The notes beneath the pieces are model-generated. The model ran no database searches, was not told where the DNA came from, and saw nothing but the letters and a program-made list of their open reading frames with translations. A program made the position numbers and the translations under genes. This document shows, piece by piece, positions 1 through 7,341 of a stretch of 14,863 nt of DNA. Origin of the DNA: an uncultured Oscillospiraceae bacterium (GTDB lineage Bacteria; Bacillota; Clostridia; Oscillospirales; Ruminococcaceae); contig CAKQGD010000044.1 of NCBI GenBank assembly GCA_934232845.1, forward strand, positions 1 to 14,863, given 5' to 3'. The first letter of the stretch is position 1. Every line of letters starts with the position of its first letter.

Positions 1-46
1 ATAGCGGGAATTAGCGTTTGAACTGCCGGATAAGAGAATAAGCGCT

Positions 47-82
47 GCACAGCCCACCGGTCAGATGATCGGTGGGCTGTGC
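47..82. terminator. Perfect 13-bp hairpin, probable bidirectional terminator
   Basis: GCACAGCCCACCG (47-59) pairs exactly with 70-82 around a 10-nt loop. On the plus strand it is followed by TTAAATAGTTT, and on the minus strand by a moderately T-rich stretch (GCTTATTCTCTT). It could end a rightward gene lying to the left of the window, the leftward operon that finishes at 225, or both. The first 46 bases hold stops in all three forward frames and no recognisable gene end. Confidence 0.6.
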
Positions 83-105
83 TTAAATAGTTTGGAGGAA
101 TCCGG

Positions 106-138
106 ATACCCTTTCCCATGTCACGGGACAGAGGGTAT
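106..138 (-). terminator. Interrupted hairpin downstream of the leftward operon
   Basis: ATACCCT (106-112) pairs with AGGGTAT (132-138), and inside it TCCC (114-117) pairs with GGGA (125-128). The structure lies about 90 bases past the stop of the last leftward gene (225). There is no clean U-run on either side, so it may be a weak terminator or a 3'-end stabilising stem rather than a strong intrinsic terminator. The rest of 83-224 holds no gene I can support. Confidence 0.3.
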
Positions 139-172
139 GCGGATGCTTCTCTTTTCATGCTGTGTGAAAACC

Positions 173-215
173 GCAGGACGCGCGATACACGAAGCCGTTC
201 CCTGCAGGACGCGCG
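173..215. repeat. 12-bp direct repeat, 31-bp period
   Basis: GCAGGACGCGCG occurs at 173-184 and again at 204-215, followed by the similar GATAC and GTAT. It sits in the non-coding 3' flank of the leftward operon, just after the dehydrogenase stop codon. No function can be assigned, and with only two copies it may be chance in GC-rich DNA. Confidence 0.4.
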
Positions 216-224
216 GTATGCCTT

Positions 225-1103
225 TCAGACGCCCAGCTTTTTCTCGAAATACAGCAGCAGACTGCTGCTGTCGAGCAGCCCGTTTCCGTCCGCTTCGTGT
301 TCTGCAAGCATTTCGCACAGCAGGTCGCTTATCGGCAGGTCCACGCCGACAGCTTCCGCCTCGGCAAGCACATTTCGGATATCCTTCAGATGCGTCTTGA
401 TCGCCCCGCCCGGGCGGAAATTGCGCTCCAGTATTTTGGGAATGCGGCTCTCCAGCATCGCGCTGTCTGCCGAACCGATGCGGAGAACATCGAACAGGAG
501 CGAAAGCTCCATGCCGTGCTTTTCCGCAAAGGCAGTCGCCTCGCAGATCGCCGCGATGTTCGACGTAACGATGATCTGGTTGCAGAGCTTGGCAAGACAG
601 CCCTGCCCAACCGGACCAACGCGGTGGCAGGCCGCGCTTATCGCGCTATAGTAGGGCAGCATGGTCTGGAACTGCTCCTCGCTTCCGCCCATCATGATCG
701 TCAGCTTGCCGCTGATCGCTTTCAGCTCTCCACCGCTCACGGGAGAATCGATATAGGCCGCGCCGCAGCGTTCGGAAAGCTCCTTTGCGTGCGAGACCGC
801 CTGCGCCGTACTGACCGAGCTCATGTCGCAGACCAGCGTACCAGCACGCAAATTCTCGCAGAGGCCACCCTCATTAAAGAGGACCGAGTGAACGATCGCT
901 CCGTTGGGCAGGATCATCATAATGACGTCACAGGTCTCCGCAATATCCCGCATACTGCCGCGCTTTGCGCCAAGCTGCTCCAGCGGAACGCACGCCTCCG
1001 GATTTACATCGTATACCATAACGGGGAAGCCAGCCTTGCAGAGATTGCTTGCGATAGGGCGTCCCATAATGCCAAGGCCGATAAAGCCGACCGGCTTATC
1101 CAT
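225..1103 (-). CDS. NAD(P)-dependent beta-hydroxyacid dehydrogenase (3-hydroxyisobutyrate dehydrogenase / tartronate-semialdehyde reductase type)
   Basis: This is a 292-residue cytosolic oxidoreductase of the 3-hydroxyisobutyrate dehydrogenase superfamily, which interconverts a beta-hydroxy acid and its semialdehyde with NAD(P). The N-terminal Rossmann motif GLGIMG is at residues 9-14. The substrate-binding loop DSPVSGG is at 119-125, and the catalytic lysine is K172 with N175 in AKLCNQ. The C-terminal helical domain carries the usual KD motif at 240-241. The NQIIV and NIAA pattern after the lysine resembles tartronate-semialdehyde reductases (GarR) more than classical 3-hydroxyisobutyrate enzymes, but the substrate is unproven. 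The start is placed at the ATG at 1103, 5 nt after AGGTGA (1114-1109). A GTG nine bases upstream at 1112 lies inside that ribosome site and is unlikely. It is the last gene of the leftward operon, 37 bp after the AEC gene. Length is normal for the family. Confidence 0.88.
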   Translation of the reverse strand: MDKPVGFIGLGIMGRPIASNLCKAGFPVMVYDVNPEACVPLEQLGAKRGSMRDIAETCDVIMMILPNGAIVHSVLFNEGGLCENLRAGTLVCDMSSVSTAQAVSHAKELSERCGAAYIDSPVSGGELKAISGKLTIMMGGSEEQFQTMLPYYSAISAACHRVGPVGQGCLAKLCNQIIVTSNIAAICEATAFAEKHGMELSLLFDVLRIGSADSAMLESRIPKILERNFRPGGAIKTHLKDIRNVLAEAEAVGVDLPISDLLCEMLAEHEADGNGLLDSSSLLLYFEKKLGV

Positions 1104-1140
1104 AATAATCACCTCACAAAATTTTACGGCAGAAGGGTCG

Positions 1141-2043
1141 TCAATACAGCACCGTGCTGAGCACCGACAAAACGGCCACGCTGATGAGAAGATACACCGA
1201 ATTTGTCACTGCCACGCTTCCGCCGCGATATCCGCTCTGCAGCGCCAGAACCGGCATCGTACTGGCCGCCGGAGCAAAGACAGACATGATAAGCGCGCTG
1301 CACAGATCGCTCCGGATCGGCAGAAGTCGGATAAGCACTGCCAGCACGCACACCGTCCCAAGGCGGGCCATGATTGGCGGCAGAAGCTGAAGCCCCTCGT
1401 TTGAAAAGGAAAAGCTCATCAGGCTCCCCACCGCGAGCATCGCAAGGAACGTATTCGCCCCGGCAAACGAACCGGCGATTGCAACAACGGCCTGCGGCAG
1501 AGAGATATGCAGTGCCGCCAATGCGAACATGACAAGGCAGGTCATGGTCGGGATGCTGTGCAGCAGCTTTTTCCCCGCCTGTCTCCAGCTGTGTTCCGAG
1601 GTCTCCGACCGAAGCGCCGCGCACGACGGAACGATTGCATAGGTAAAGATCGACGTTGGCAGATTGAACGCCAACACCCCCGCCATCGTCTCCGCAGAAA
1701 TAAACGGAGCCAGCACTGGGACCGCAAAGCTGCTGATATTGAAGGTCGTCACCGAAAACAGAGCCGCCATCCAGCCCTGACTGTCGCGCCCGCCAAAGCA
1801 CAGCCACGTCATCAGGAGCAGGGCTCCGTTTGCCGCGGCGCCAATCGCCGCGGCAAATGCCAGTTCCTGCCCAAGCGTAATACCGGACAGGCTCTTCACG
1901 ATCACGCAGGGGAGCGTGATCCACAGCACCAGCTTTGAGATCGTCTGCGTATCCTGCGGGGACAGGTGGCCGCTCCTCTTCAGTGCATAGCCGAGAAAAA
2001 TTGCCGTTAACAGCTCCGCTGTCTTAAAGTACACTTTTTCCAT
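1141..2043 (-). CDS. AEC (auxin efflux carrier) family transporter
   Basis: A 300-residue, almost wholly hydrophobic membrane protein with about ten predicted helices, the normal size for bacterial AEC carriers. Bacterial members of this family move malate, malonate, lactate and other small organic acids. Family features seen are the early helix ending near LPCV (residues 44-47), the NISSFAVPVLAPF segment (102-114), the GANTFLAMLAVGSLM helix (195-209), and a C-terminal block with FAPAAS (256-261), where AEC proteins have a conserved A-P-A element, then LALQSGY (266-272). The start ATG at 2043 is preceded by an AGAGGGG ribosome site about 10 nt away. It lies 85 bp after the E2 gene, separated from it by a stable hairpin (2068-2115), so its level may differ from that of the complex. 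Context suggests uptake or export of an acid linked to the operon's substrate, but direction and cargo cannot be told. Confidence 0.85.
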   Translation of the reverse strand: MEKVYFKTAELLTAIFLGYALKRSGHLSPQDTQTISKLVLWITLPCVIVKSLSGITLGQELAFAAAIGAAANGALLLMTWLCFGGRDSQGWMAALFSVTTFNISSFAVPVLAPFISAETMAGVLAFNLPTSIFTYAIVPSCAALRSETSEHSWRQAGKKLLHSIPTMTCLVMFALAALHISLPQAVVAIAGSFAGANTFLAMLAVGSLMSFSFSNEGLQLLPPIMARLGTVCVLAVLIRLLPIRSDLCSALIMSVFAPAASTMPVLALQSGYRGGSVAVTNSVYLLISVAVLSVLSTVLY

Positions 2044-2067
2044 GTGCTCATGCCCCTCTTCCGCAGA

Positions 2068-2115
2068 GCCGGACTGTGTTCAGGATACCATGGTTCCCTC
2101 CCGAACACAACCGGC
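2068..2115 (-). promoter_or_regulatory. Intercistronic hairpin between E2 and AEC genes
   Basis: GCCGG (2068-2072) pairs with CCGGC (2111-2115), TGTGTTC (2075-2081) with GAACACA (2103-2109), and GG (2083-2084) with CC (2101-2102). That makes about 14 pairs with small bulges, closing on a loop that contains the palindrome ACCATGGT. In the direction of transcription (leftward) it is not followed by a U-run. This favours an RNA-processing or attenuation element that sets different levels for the dehydrogenase complex and the carrier, rather than a full terminator. Confidence 0.5.
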
Positions 2116-2128
2116 TTGCATTCTTTTA

Positions 2129-3703
2129 TTATGACAACAGCAGCAGAGCAGGATTCTCCACATAGAACTGTATCTTCTGCAGAAAGCGGGCTGCCGGCGC
2201 TCCGTCAAGGATCCTGTGGTCGTATGTCAGGCTGAGGTTCATGATTGGCCGGATGGTGATCTCTCCGTTGACCACGACCGCCTTATCCGCGATGCGTCCG
2301 ATCGCAAGGATACACGCCTCCGGCGGATTGATGATCGCCGTGAACGAATCGATCCCGAACATGCCCAGATTGGAGATCGTGAATGTTCCGCCGCTCATAT
2401 CGTCCGGCTTCAGCGCACCCGTTCTGGCCTTTTCGATCAGGCGCTTGCTCTCCGTCTGAAAATCACGGAGATTCATCTGGTCTACGTCGTGTACAACGGG
2501 AACGACCAAGCCGCGTTCCGTGTCCACCGCAATGCCGACATTGACATATTCCTTATAATGAATGCCGTCCGGCATCAGGGAAACGTTCGCAAAGGGGCAG
2601 TCCATCAAGGCCCGCGTGCAGGCAAGAGAGATCAGGTCGAGGTAAGAGACCTTGGACTGCGCAAACTCCGGCGACGCATTGAGCTGCTTGCGCAGCGCCG
2701 CCATGTTGGTCATGTCTGCGTCCATACGATGGTTGGCCTGCGCCATTTCGGAAAGGCTCTGGTGCATGCGCGTGGAAATGACCTTGCGGATCCCCGCCAG
2801 CGGCTTCACGGTCTCGCTGTGCTTTGCCGCGCTGCGGCGGGCCGCATGCGGCGCGCCGCTCTGCAGGAATGCACGGACGTCCTTTTCCACGATCCGCCCC
2901 GCTGGGCCGGAACCGGCGACCACCCTCAGGTCAACGCCGTTTTTCTCCGCCAGCTTTCTTGCGCGCGGAGAAACGCGCAGCTTTCTTCCGTCCGGCGCCG
3001 CAGGCGCTTCCAGAGCCGTCCGCTCGGTCATGACAGGCTCCGCCGGAGCAGCGGAGGCGGCGGGAGCGGGAGTCGGAGCCGCCGGCTGCTGCGTGCTGCC
3101 GAATTCCGGAATAGCGGCGTCCTGCGCGCCGATGAACGCGATCGGCTGTCCGACCGGAACCGTCTCGCCCTCTTCGCAATACGTCTTGAGCAGCGTACCG
3201 TCCGTGGTCGCCTCCAGCTCCATCGAGGACTTGTCCGTTTCGATCTCTGCGAGAACGTCGCCCTTTTTCAGCGTGTCGCCGACCTTCTTTACCCAGCGCA
3301 GCAAGGTACCTTCCTCCATGTCCATTCCCAGCTTCGGCATGGTCATAGCGCCTTCCACATGCGCGGGATCGACACCGCCCAGCTGTGCGGCGGCAGGCGC
3401 CGCGGCAGCTGGCGCAGCCGCGGGCGCGGCGGGCTGCCCGCTTCCCACAGCGGGCGGCTGTTCTCCGACCGCACCGATCGCGGCGATCGGCGTGTTGATT
3501 GGCACGGTATCCTCTTCCTTGCAGTAGGTGCAGAGCAGCACGCCGTCGTTCGGCGCCTCGATCTCCATTGCGGACTTATCCGTTTCGATCTCCGCAATCG
3601 GTTCCCCTTTCTTTACGGCTTCACCCGCTTTTTTCAGCCAGCGGAGAAGTGTTCCCTCTTCCATATCCATGCCGAGCTTCGGCATGTTGATCATTTCGGC
3701 CAT
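2129..3703 (-). CDS. Dihydrolipoamide acyltransferase (E2) of a 2-oxo-acid/acetoin dehydrogenase complex, two lipoyl domains
   Basis: A 524-residue E2 core protein that takes the acyl group from E1 on a lipoyl arm and passes it to coenzyme A. Domains in order: lipoyl domain 1 (residues about 1-77, lipoyl lysine K43 in ETDKSAME), an Ala/Pro linker (about 82-108), lipoyl domain 2 (about 119-192, lipoyl lysine K158 in ETDKSSME), a second Ala/Pro linker, a peripheral-subunit-binding domain (about 241-280, with SPRARKLA and GPAGRI), and a catalytic domain from about 295. The acyltransferase signature DHRILDG has H496 and D500. The two lipoyl domains share an identical 16-residue stretch (residues 7-22 and 122-137), showing internal duplication. 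The start is the ATG at 3703, served by AGGAGG (3719-3714). An upstream in-frame start near 3727 would overlap the E1 beta stop and lacks a good ribosome site. The gap from E1 beta is 17 bp. Whether the complex acts on acetoin, pyruvate or a branched 2-oxo acid is not decided by this protein. Confidence 0.93.
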   Translation of the reverse strand: MAEMINMPKLGMDMEEGTLLRWLKKAGEAVKKGEPIAEIETDKSAMEIEAPNDGVLLCTYCKEEDTVPINTPIAAIGAVGEQPPAVGSGQPAAPAAAPAAAAPAAAQLGGVDPAHVEGAMTMPKLGMDMEEGTLLRWVKKVGDTLKKGDVLAEIETDKSSMELEATTDGTLLKTYCEEGETVPVGQPIAFIGAQDAAIPEFGSTQQPAAPTPAPAASAAPAEPVMTERTALEAPAAPDGRKLRVSPRARKLAEKNGVDLRVVAGSGPAGRIVEKDVRAFLQSGAPHAARRSAAKHSETVKPLAGIRKVISTRMHQSLSEMAQANHRMDADMTNMAALRKQLNASPEFAQSKVSYLDLISLACTRALMDCPFANVSLMPDGIHYKEYVNVGIAVDTERGLVVPVVHDVDQMNLRDFQTESKRLIEKARTGALKPDDMSGGTFTISNLGMFGIDSFTAIINPPEACILAIGRIADKAVVVNGEITIRPIMNLSLTYDHRILDGAPAARFLQKIQFYVENPALLLLS

Positions 3704-3720
3704 TGTATTCCTTCCTCCTC

Positions 3721-4692
3721 TCAGCAAATGCTTCTCGCTGCGGCCGCGATCTTTTCCGCGCTGGGCGCGGAGGCCTCCTCGGGCAGCGTTGCGTTCGGGA
3801 CCGGAATATTCGCGCCGCAGACACGAAGGATCGGCGCGTCCAGTTCATCAAACAGGCGCTCCTGAATTTCCGCCGCGATCTCGGCGCCGTAGCCGTTCCG
3901 CTCGCAGGATTCATGCGTGATGACAACACGCCCCGTCTTGCGGACCGATTCCGCGATCGTATCAAAGTCCAGCGGCACCAGCGTCCTCAGGTCGATCACC
4001 TCGGCGCTTATGCCGTCCTTCTCCAACTCCTTGGCCGCATCCAGCGCCGTCAGCACCGTCTTGGAGTATGCAATGATCGTAACGTTTTCTCCGATCCGCT
4101 TCACATCGGCCTTTCCGAGCGGGACCAGATATTCGCTTTCCGGAAGCTCCTGCTTCGTCTGATAAAGTCCCTTATGCTCGATAAAAATGACCGGATCGTT
4201 GTCGCGGATCGCACTCTTCAAAAGGCCCTTGGCATCGTACGGTGTCGCCGGCATGACTACCTTCAGGCCGGGAATGTGGGTAAACAGAGACTCCAGACTC
4301 TGCGACTGGGTGCATCCGTTGGAGTGTCCGCGGCCGCCCTGCGTCCGCAGGACCATCGGCACATGCACCTTTCCGTTGGTCTTATAGCACATCTTGGACA
4401 TCTGGTTGAGAATTATGTCCATGCAGCAGCCGGTAAAGTCAATGTGCATGATCTCCGCGACGGGTCTAGCCCCCGCCATTGCAGCGCCTGTGGCCGCTCC
4501 GGCGATCGCGATCTCGGAGAGCGGGGTATTGCGTACACGCTCCGGACCAAATTCCTCCAGCAATCCCCTTGTCGCCTTATAGACGCCGCCGGTAATGGCC
4601 ACATCCTCGCCCATGACAAAAACCTTCTCATCGCGGCGCATCTCCTCTGCAATAGCCGAGGAGATCGCCTCGCGGTACATCGTTTTCTTCAT
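3721..4692 (-). CDS. 2-oxo-acid/acetoin dehydrogenase E1 component, beta subunit
   Basis: A 323-residue transketolase-like beta subunit that pairs with E1 alpha to form the thiamine-diphosphate site. Visible family blocks are MGEDVA (27-32), NTPLSEIAIAGAA (55-67, containing the glutamate that normally activates the cofactor, E60), the dimer segment around FTHIPGLKVV (137-146), and DNDPVIFIEHKGLY (164-177). The C-terminal lobe has VIDLRTLVPLD (232-242). These last blocks resemble acetoin dehydrogenase beta subunits (AcoB) closely, though pyruvate dehydrogenase beta subunits share much of them. The start is placed at the ATG at 4692 (KKTMYREAI follows), preceded by an AAGGGGGGAGA ribosome site. 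A longer reading frame from 4734 would overlap the end of E1 alpha by 29 bases and lacks the family start. It lies 13 bp after E1 alpha and is presumably co-translated with it. Confidence 0.92.
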   Translation of the reverse strand: MKKTMYREAISSAIAEEMRRDEKVFVMGEDVAITGGVYKATRGLLEEFGPERVRNTPLSEIAIAGAATGAAMAGARPVAEIMHIDFTGCCMDIILNQMSKMCYKTNGKVHVPMVLRTQGGRGHSNGCTQSQSLESLFTHIPGLKVVMPATPYDAKGLLKSAIRDNDPVIFIEHKGLYQTKQELPESEYLVPLGKADVKRIGENVTIIAYSKTVLTALDAAKELEKDGISAEVIDLRTLVPLDFDTIAESVRKTGRVVITHESCERNGYGAEIAAEIQERLFDELDAPILRVCGANIPVPNATLPEEASAPSAEKIAAAARSIC

Positions 4693-4705
4693 ATTCTCTC
4701 CCCCC

Positions 4706-5692
4706 TTACACTCCGGTGGCGTACAGGTTGTCAAGCATGCTCTCCACGGACATCGGCTTGCTGTTGATGCCGAAGTCCACGGCCTCCCTGATCTCCTGTT
4801 CGACGCCCTCGCGCAGCTTGGCGTCCTCTTCCTCTGTCCACTGGTAATTCTTCGCCAGCGTCGCCTTCACGCGCTTGATGCAGTCGTTGTGCTCCCGGTT
4901 GTCTTCAATCTCCTCGCGGGTACGATACGACTGCTCGTCTCCCTCATGGTGGCCGCGCATACGGCAGGTGTCGCACTCAATAAAGGACGGTCCCTCCCCT
5001 GCGCGTGCACGCGCCACAGCGGTCTTAGCCGCCTCGTAGACCTTCACCGGATCCAGCCCGTCCACTAAAACGCTGGGAATCCCGAAGCCCTCTGCGCGCT
5101 GATAGAAATGCTCCAGCGCGGTCGAGGTCTTTACGTTGGTCGAGATCGCGTAGTGGTTATTTTCACAGACAAAGATCACCGGAAGCTTCCACACGGAAGC
5201 CATATTCATGGATTCCAGCAGCGCGCCCTGATTGCCGCCGCCGTCTCCAAAGAACGCCACGGCAACGCGCCCCGGCGCGTAAAGGCTGCAATACAGCGCG
5301 TGTCCGGTCGCCAGCGTCTGCGACGCGCCGACGATTCCGTTTGCGCTGAGAAGGCCCACCTCGGGCGCCGACTGGTGCATCTTTCCGGCACGGCCGCCGC
5401 AAAGTCCCGTTTCTCTTCCCATCAGCTCCGCCATCATCGCGTGGATATCCGCGCCCTTGGCAATCAGGTGGCCGTCGCAGCGGTGCGTAGACGCGACATA
5501 GTCTTCCCGTTCGAGCGCCTTGCAGACGCCGGTCGCAACCGCTTCCTCTCCGATGTACATATGCATGTTCCCGATCACAATGCCCTGCTTAAAATACTCG
5601 ATCGCCGTTTCCTCAAAGCGGCGGATTTTGAACATCGTCCGGTACATTTCGATCACTTCGTCTCTGCTCAGGACGGTTTCATTCTTATTCAA
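4706..5692 (-). CDS. 2-oxo-acid/acetoin dehydrogenase E1 component, alpha subunit (TTG start)
   Basis: A 328-residue thiamine-diphosphate-dependent alpha subunit that decarboxylates the 2-oxo acid, or cleaves acetoin, and loads the lipoyl arm of E2. The cofactor motif begins GDGGGNQG at residues 149-156 and ends with the Asn pair at 178-179 (CENN). Other family blocks are MYIGEEAVATG (45-55), DYVASTHRCDGH (64-75), and MRGHHEGD (245-252), which resembles the acetoin-type RGHxEGD loop. Length matches acetoin and Gram-positive pyruvate dehydrogenase alpha subunits. The start is TTG at 5692: no ATG lies between it and the E3 stop, the next in-frame ATG is at residue 16, and AAAGGAGG (5708-5701) sits 8 nt upstream of the TTG. 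The E3 gene ends 17 bp before. The acetoin/pyruvate split is an inference from similarity remembered, not from an alignment. Confidence 0.92.
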   Translation of the reverse strand: MNKNETVLSRDEVIEMYRTMFKIRRFEETAIEYFKQGIVIGNMHMYIGEEAVATGVCKALEREDYVASTHRCDGHLIAKGADIHAMMAELMGRETGLCGGRAGKMHQSAPEVGLLSANGIVGASQTLATGHALYCSLYAPGRVAVAFFGDGGGNQGALLESMNMASVWKLPVIFVCENNHYAISTNVKTSTALEHFYQRAEGFGIPSVLVDGLDPVKVYEAAKTAVARARAGEGPSFIECDTCRMRGHHEGDEQSYRTREEIEDNREHNDCIKRVKATLAKNYQWTEEEDAKLREGVEQEIREAVDFGINSKPMSVESMLDNLYATGV

Positions 5693-5700
5693 TGCTGCAG

Positions 5701-5708
5701 CCTCCTTT
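5701..5708 (-). promoter_or_regulatory. Ribosome binding site fixing the TTG start of E1 alpha
   Basis: AAAGGAGG on the minus strand, 8 nt ahead of TTG at 5692. It is a near-perfect anti-16S match and makes the non-ATG start convincing. It lies directly after the E3 stop codon (5712-5710). Confidence 0.8.
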
Positions 5709-5709
5709 G

Positions 5710-7119
5710 TTATCTTTTTTTGTTGGGGATATGAATGGCGCGTCCCTCCGAAGCAAGAAATGCCTCCCGCAGGGCTTCACTGACGCTCGGATGGGCGTGG
5801 ACCGTGTTGATGATCTCCTCCGCGGTCGCCTCCATCTCCATGGCGACCGCCGCTTCGCCGATGATCTCGGTGGCATTCGGCCCAAGAATATGTACGCCAA
5901 GGACCTCGCCAAGCTCATCTCCGACCAACACCTTGACTGTGCCTTTTCCGCCGTTGAGGATCAGCGAGCGCCCATTGGCGGAAAGCGGAAATACGCCCAC
6001 ATGATACGCCAGTCCCTGCTCCTTTGCCTGCTCCTCGGTCAAGCCGACCGAGGCCACCTCCGGAAAAGCGTAGATGCACGACGGGATCGCTGTCGCCGCA
6101 TAGTCCCGCGGCTCGCCAAGCGCATTCTCCGCAGCGCATTCTCCCTGCGCGGAGGCCGTGTGCGCCAGCATGATCTGTCCCACGCAGTCTCCGATGGCAT
6201 ATACGCCCGGCGCCGAGGTCTGCAGGCGCTTGTTGACGACGATATGCCCGTTTTCCGTCTTGATCCCGGCTTCGTCCAGCCCAAGATCCTCCACATACGG
6301 CTTGCGGCCAAGCGCAACGAGCAGCTTGCGCGTTGTGAACTGCTGCTCCGTTCCATCGCTCGCCTTTGTGCAGACCGTGGCCGCATCTGCGGAATCGGTC
6401 ACGCCGGTAACTCTTGTATTGAGGTGCAGCTCGATCCCCTGCTCCTCCAGCAGCCGCGCGAGCTGGTCACTGATCCCGCCGTCCAGCGTCGGGATCAGGC
6501 GCGGGAGCGCCTCGATGATCGTCACCTTGCTGCCGAAAGCGTTGAAGGCACAGGCAAACTCTACACCGATCACGCCGCCGCCAAGGATCACGATCTCCTC
6601 CGGACATTCCTTCAGTGAGAGCGCACCGGTCGAATCAATGGCATAGGCGCTCTCCCGCAAGCCCTCAATGGGCGGGCAAGACGGGCGCGAGCCGGTCGCC
6701 AGAATAATGCGGTCCGGCTCAACGATCTCCTCGCCGGCCTCCGTGGTAATGCAGACGCGTCCGATGCCGATAAATTTTGCACGGCCCTCGACCACACGCA
6801 CCTTGCTGCGGGCCAGCAGACCGGAAACGCCGCCAACGAGCGTTTTTATCACTTCGTTCTTTCGGCCGATCACTCTGTCCCAGTCAATTTCTTTTAATGT
6901 CAGGTCTACGCCGCAGCCCTCAGCCTCCGCTACGCCCTTCACAAATTCAGAGGCATGCAGCATGGCCTTTGTTGGAATGCAGCCCACATTGAGGCAGGTG
7001 CCGCCGAGATGCTCTTTCTCCACCAGCGTTACTTCGCCGCCCAGCTGCGCCGCCCGAATTGCCGCAACGTAGCCGCCCGGGCCGCCGCCGACTACAAGAA
7101 TTTTTTTCTTTTCGCTCAT
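5710..7119 (-). CDS. lpdA: Dihydrolipoyl dehydrogenase (E3)
   Basis: A 469-residue FAD flavoprotein that reoxidises the dihydrolipoyl arms of E2 and makes NADH. The FAD dinucleotide motif GGGPGGYVAA is at residues 11-20. The redox-active disulfide is C42 and C47 in GGTCLNVGCIPTK, and the NAD motif GGGVIGVEFA is at 180-189. The FAD-ribose motif YAIGD is at 307-311, and the His-Glu pair in HAHPSVSE is H443 and E448. There is no fused lipoyl domain, unlike some acetoin-cluster E3 proteins. The start is the ATG at 7119, 5 nt after AGGAGG (7130-7125). A longer frame reaching 7200 would extend through the sigma-54 promoter and is rejected. It is the first gene of the leftward operon, about 54 nt from the predicted transcription start. 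E3 leading the E1/E2 genes differs from the acoABCL order of several characterised clusters. Confidence 0.95.
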   Translation of the reverse strand: MSEKKKILVVGGGPGGYVAAIRAAQLGGEVTLVEKEHLGGTCLNVGCIPTKAMLHASEFVKGVAEAEGCGVDLTLKEIDWDRVIGRKNEVIKTLVGGVSGLLARSKVRVVEGRAKFIGIGRVCITTEAGEEIVEPDRIILATGSRPSCPPIEGLRESAYAIDSTGALSLKECPEEIVILGGGVIGVEFACAFNAFGSKVTIIEALPRLIPTLDGGISDQLARLLEEQGIELHLNTRVTGVTDSADAATVCTKASDGTEQQFTTRKLLVALGRKPYVEDLGLDEAGIKTENGHIVVNKRLQTSAPGVYAIGDCVGQIMLAHTASAQGECAAENALGEPRDYAATAIPSCIYAFPEVASVGLTEEQAKEQGLAYHVGVFPLSANGRSLILNGGKGTVKVLVGDELGEVLGVHILGPNATEIIGEAAVAMEMEATAEEIINTVHAHPSVSEALREAFLASEGRAIHIPNKKR

Positions 7120-7184
7120 AATGTCCTCCTGATAACCGTTGGAAACGTATAAGGCCCTCCAACAATTTTTCAATCTATTATCAA

Positions 7185-7199
7185 GCAAAAAGCGTGCCA
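7185..7199 (-). promoter_or_regulatory. Sigma-54 (-24/-12) promoter of the dehydrogenase operon
   Basis: Read on the minus strand, TGGCAC (7199-7194), five bases (GCTTT), then TTGC (7188-7185) fits the -24/-12 consensus without mismatch. Transcription is expected to start near 7173, leaving a leader of about 54 nt before the E3 ATG. Such promoters need RpoN plus an ATP-driven activator, and both are encoded in this window. Confidence 0.88.
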
Positions 7200-7212
7200 T
7201 TTTTCTGCCGTG

Positions 7213-7235
7213 TTCTAAAAGCTTCTACTTTAGAA
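7213..7235. promoter_or_regulatory. Inverted repeat just upstream of the -24 element
   Basis: TTCTAAA (7213-7219) and TTTAGAA (7229-7235) form a perfect 7-bp inverted repeat with a 9-bp spacer, centred roughly 50 bp upstream of the predicted start at 7173. The left arm lies in GTGTTCTAAAA, which resembles the GTGTTCAAAA core of the shared motif at 7475-7489 and 9549-9563 with one base inserted. It may be a protein-binding site, but this is inference. Confidence 0.4.
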
Positions 7236-7315
7236 AAAACCGAGCATGCATTTCATCCGGCAGCCCCCTCCATGCAGTCTCGCTCCCGCCCGATCTGACG
7301 TTACACTCCCGGCAG

Positions 7316-7341
7316 ACGCAGGAGCCGAAAAACGCAGGAGC
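7316..7341. repeat. 10-bp direct repeat, 16-bp period, upstream of the leftward promoter
   Basis: ACGCAGGAGC occurs at 7316-7325 and 7332-7341, about 140-170 bp upstream of the predicted leftward start, within the range where enhancer sites for sigma-54 activators usually lie. It shows no similarity to the 15-bp shared motif, so it could be an unrelated site or chance. Confidence 0.35.

Noticed and set aside
65..651. Plus-strand open frames at the left end (65-400, 118-651)
   Set aside because: They are antisense to the hydroxyacid dehydrogenase or lie in the hairpin region, and show no domain.
2216..3865. Long open frame on the plus strand opposite the E2 gene (549 codons), and similar ones opposite E1 beta, the peptidase and the TRAP receptor
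   Set aside because: They are shadows of GC-rich codons. They show no family motifs, are Arg/His/Ala-rich, and overlap fully with genes having clear catalytic motifs.
225..7119. Reading the leftward operon as a complete valine or branched-chain degradation pathway (3-hydroxyisobutyrate dehydrogenase plus 2-oxo-acid dehydrogenase)
   Set aside because: The acyl-CoA dehydrogenase, enoyl hydratase and hydroxyisobutyryl-CoA hydrolase needed between the two steps are missing, and the dehydrogenase resembles tartronate-semialdehyde reductases as well.
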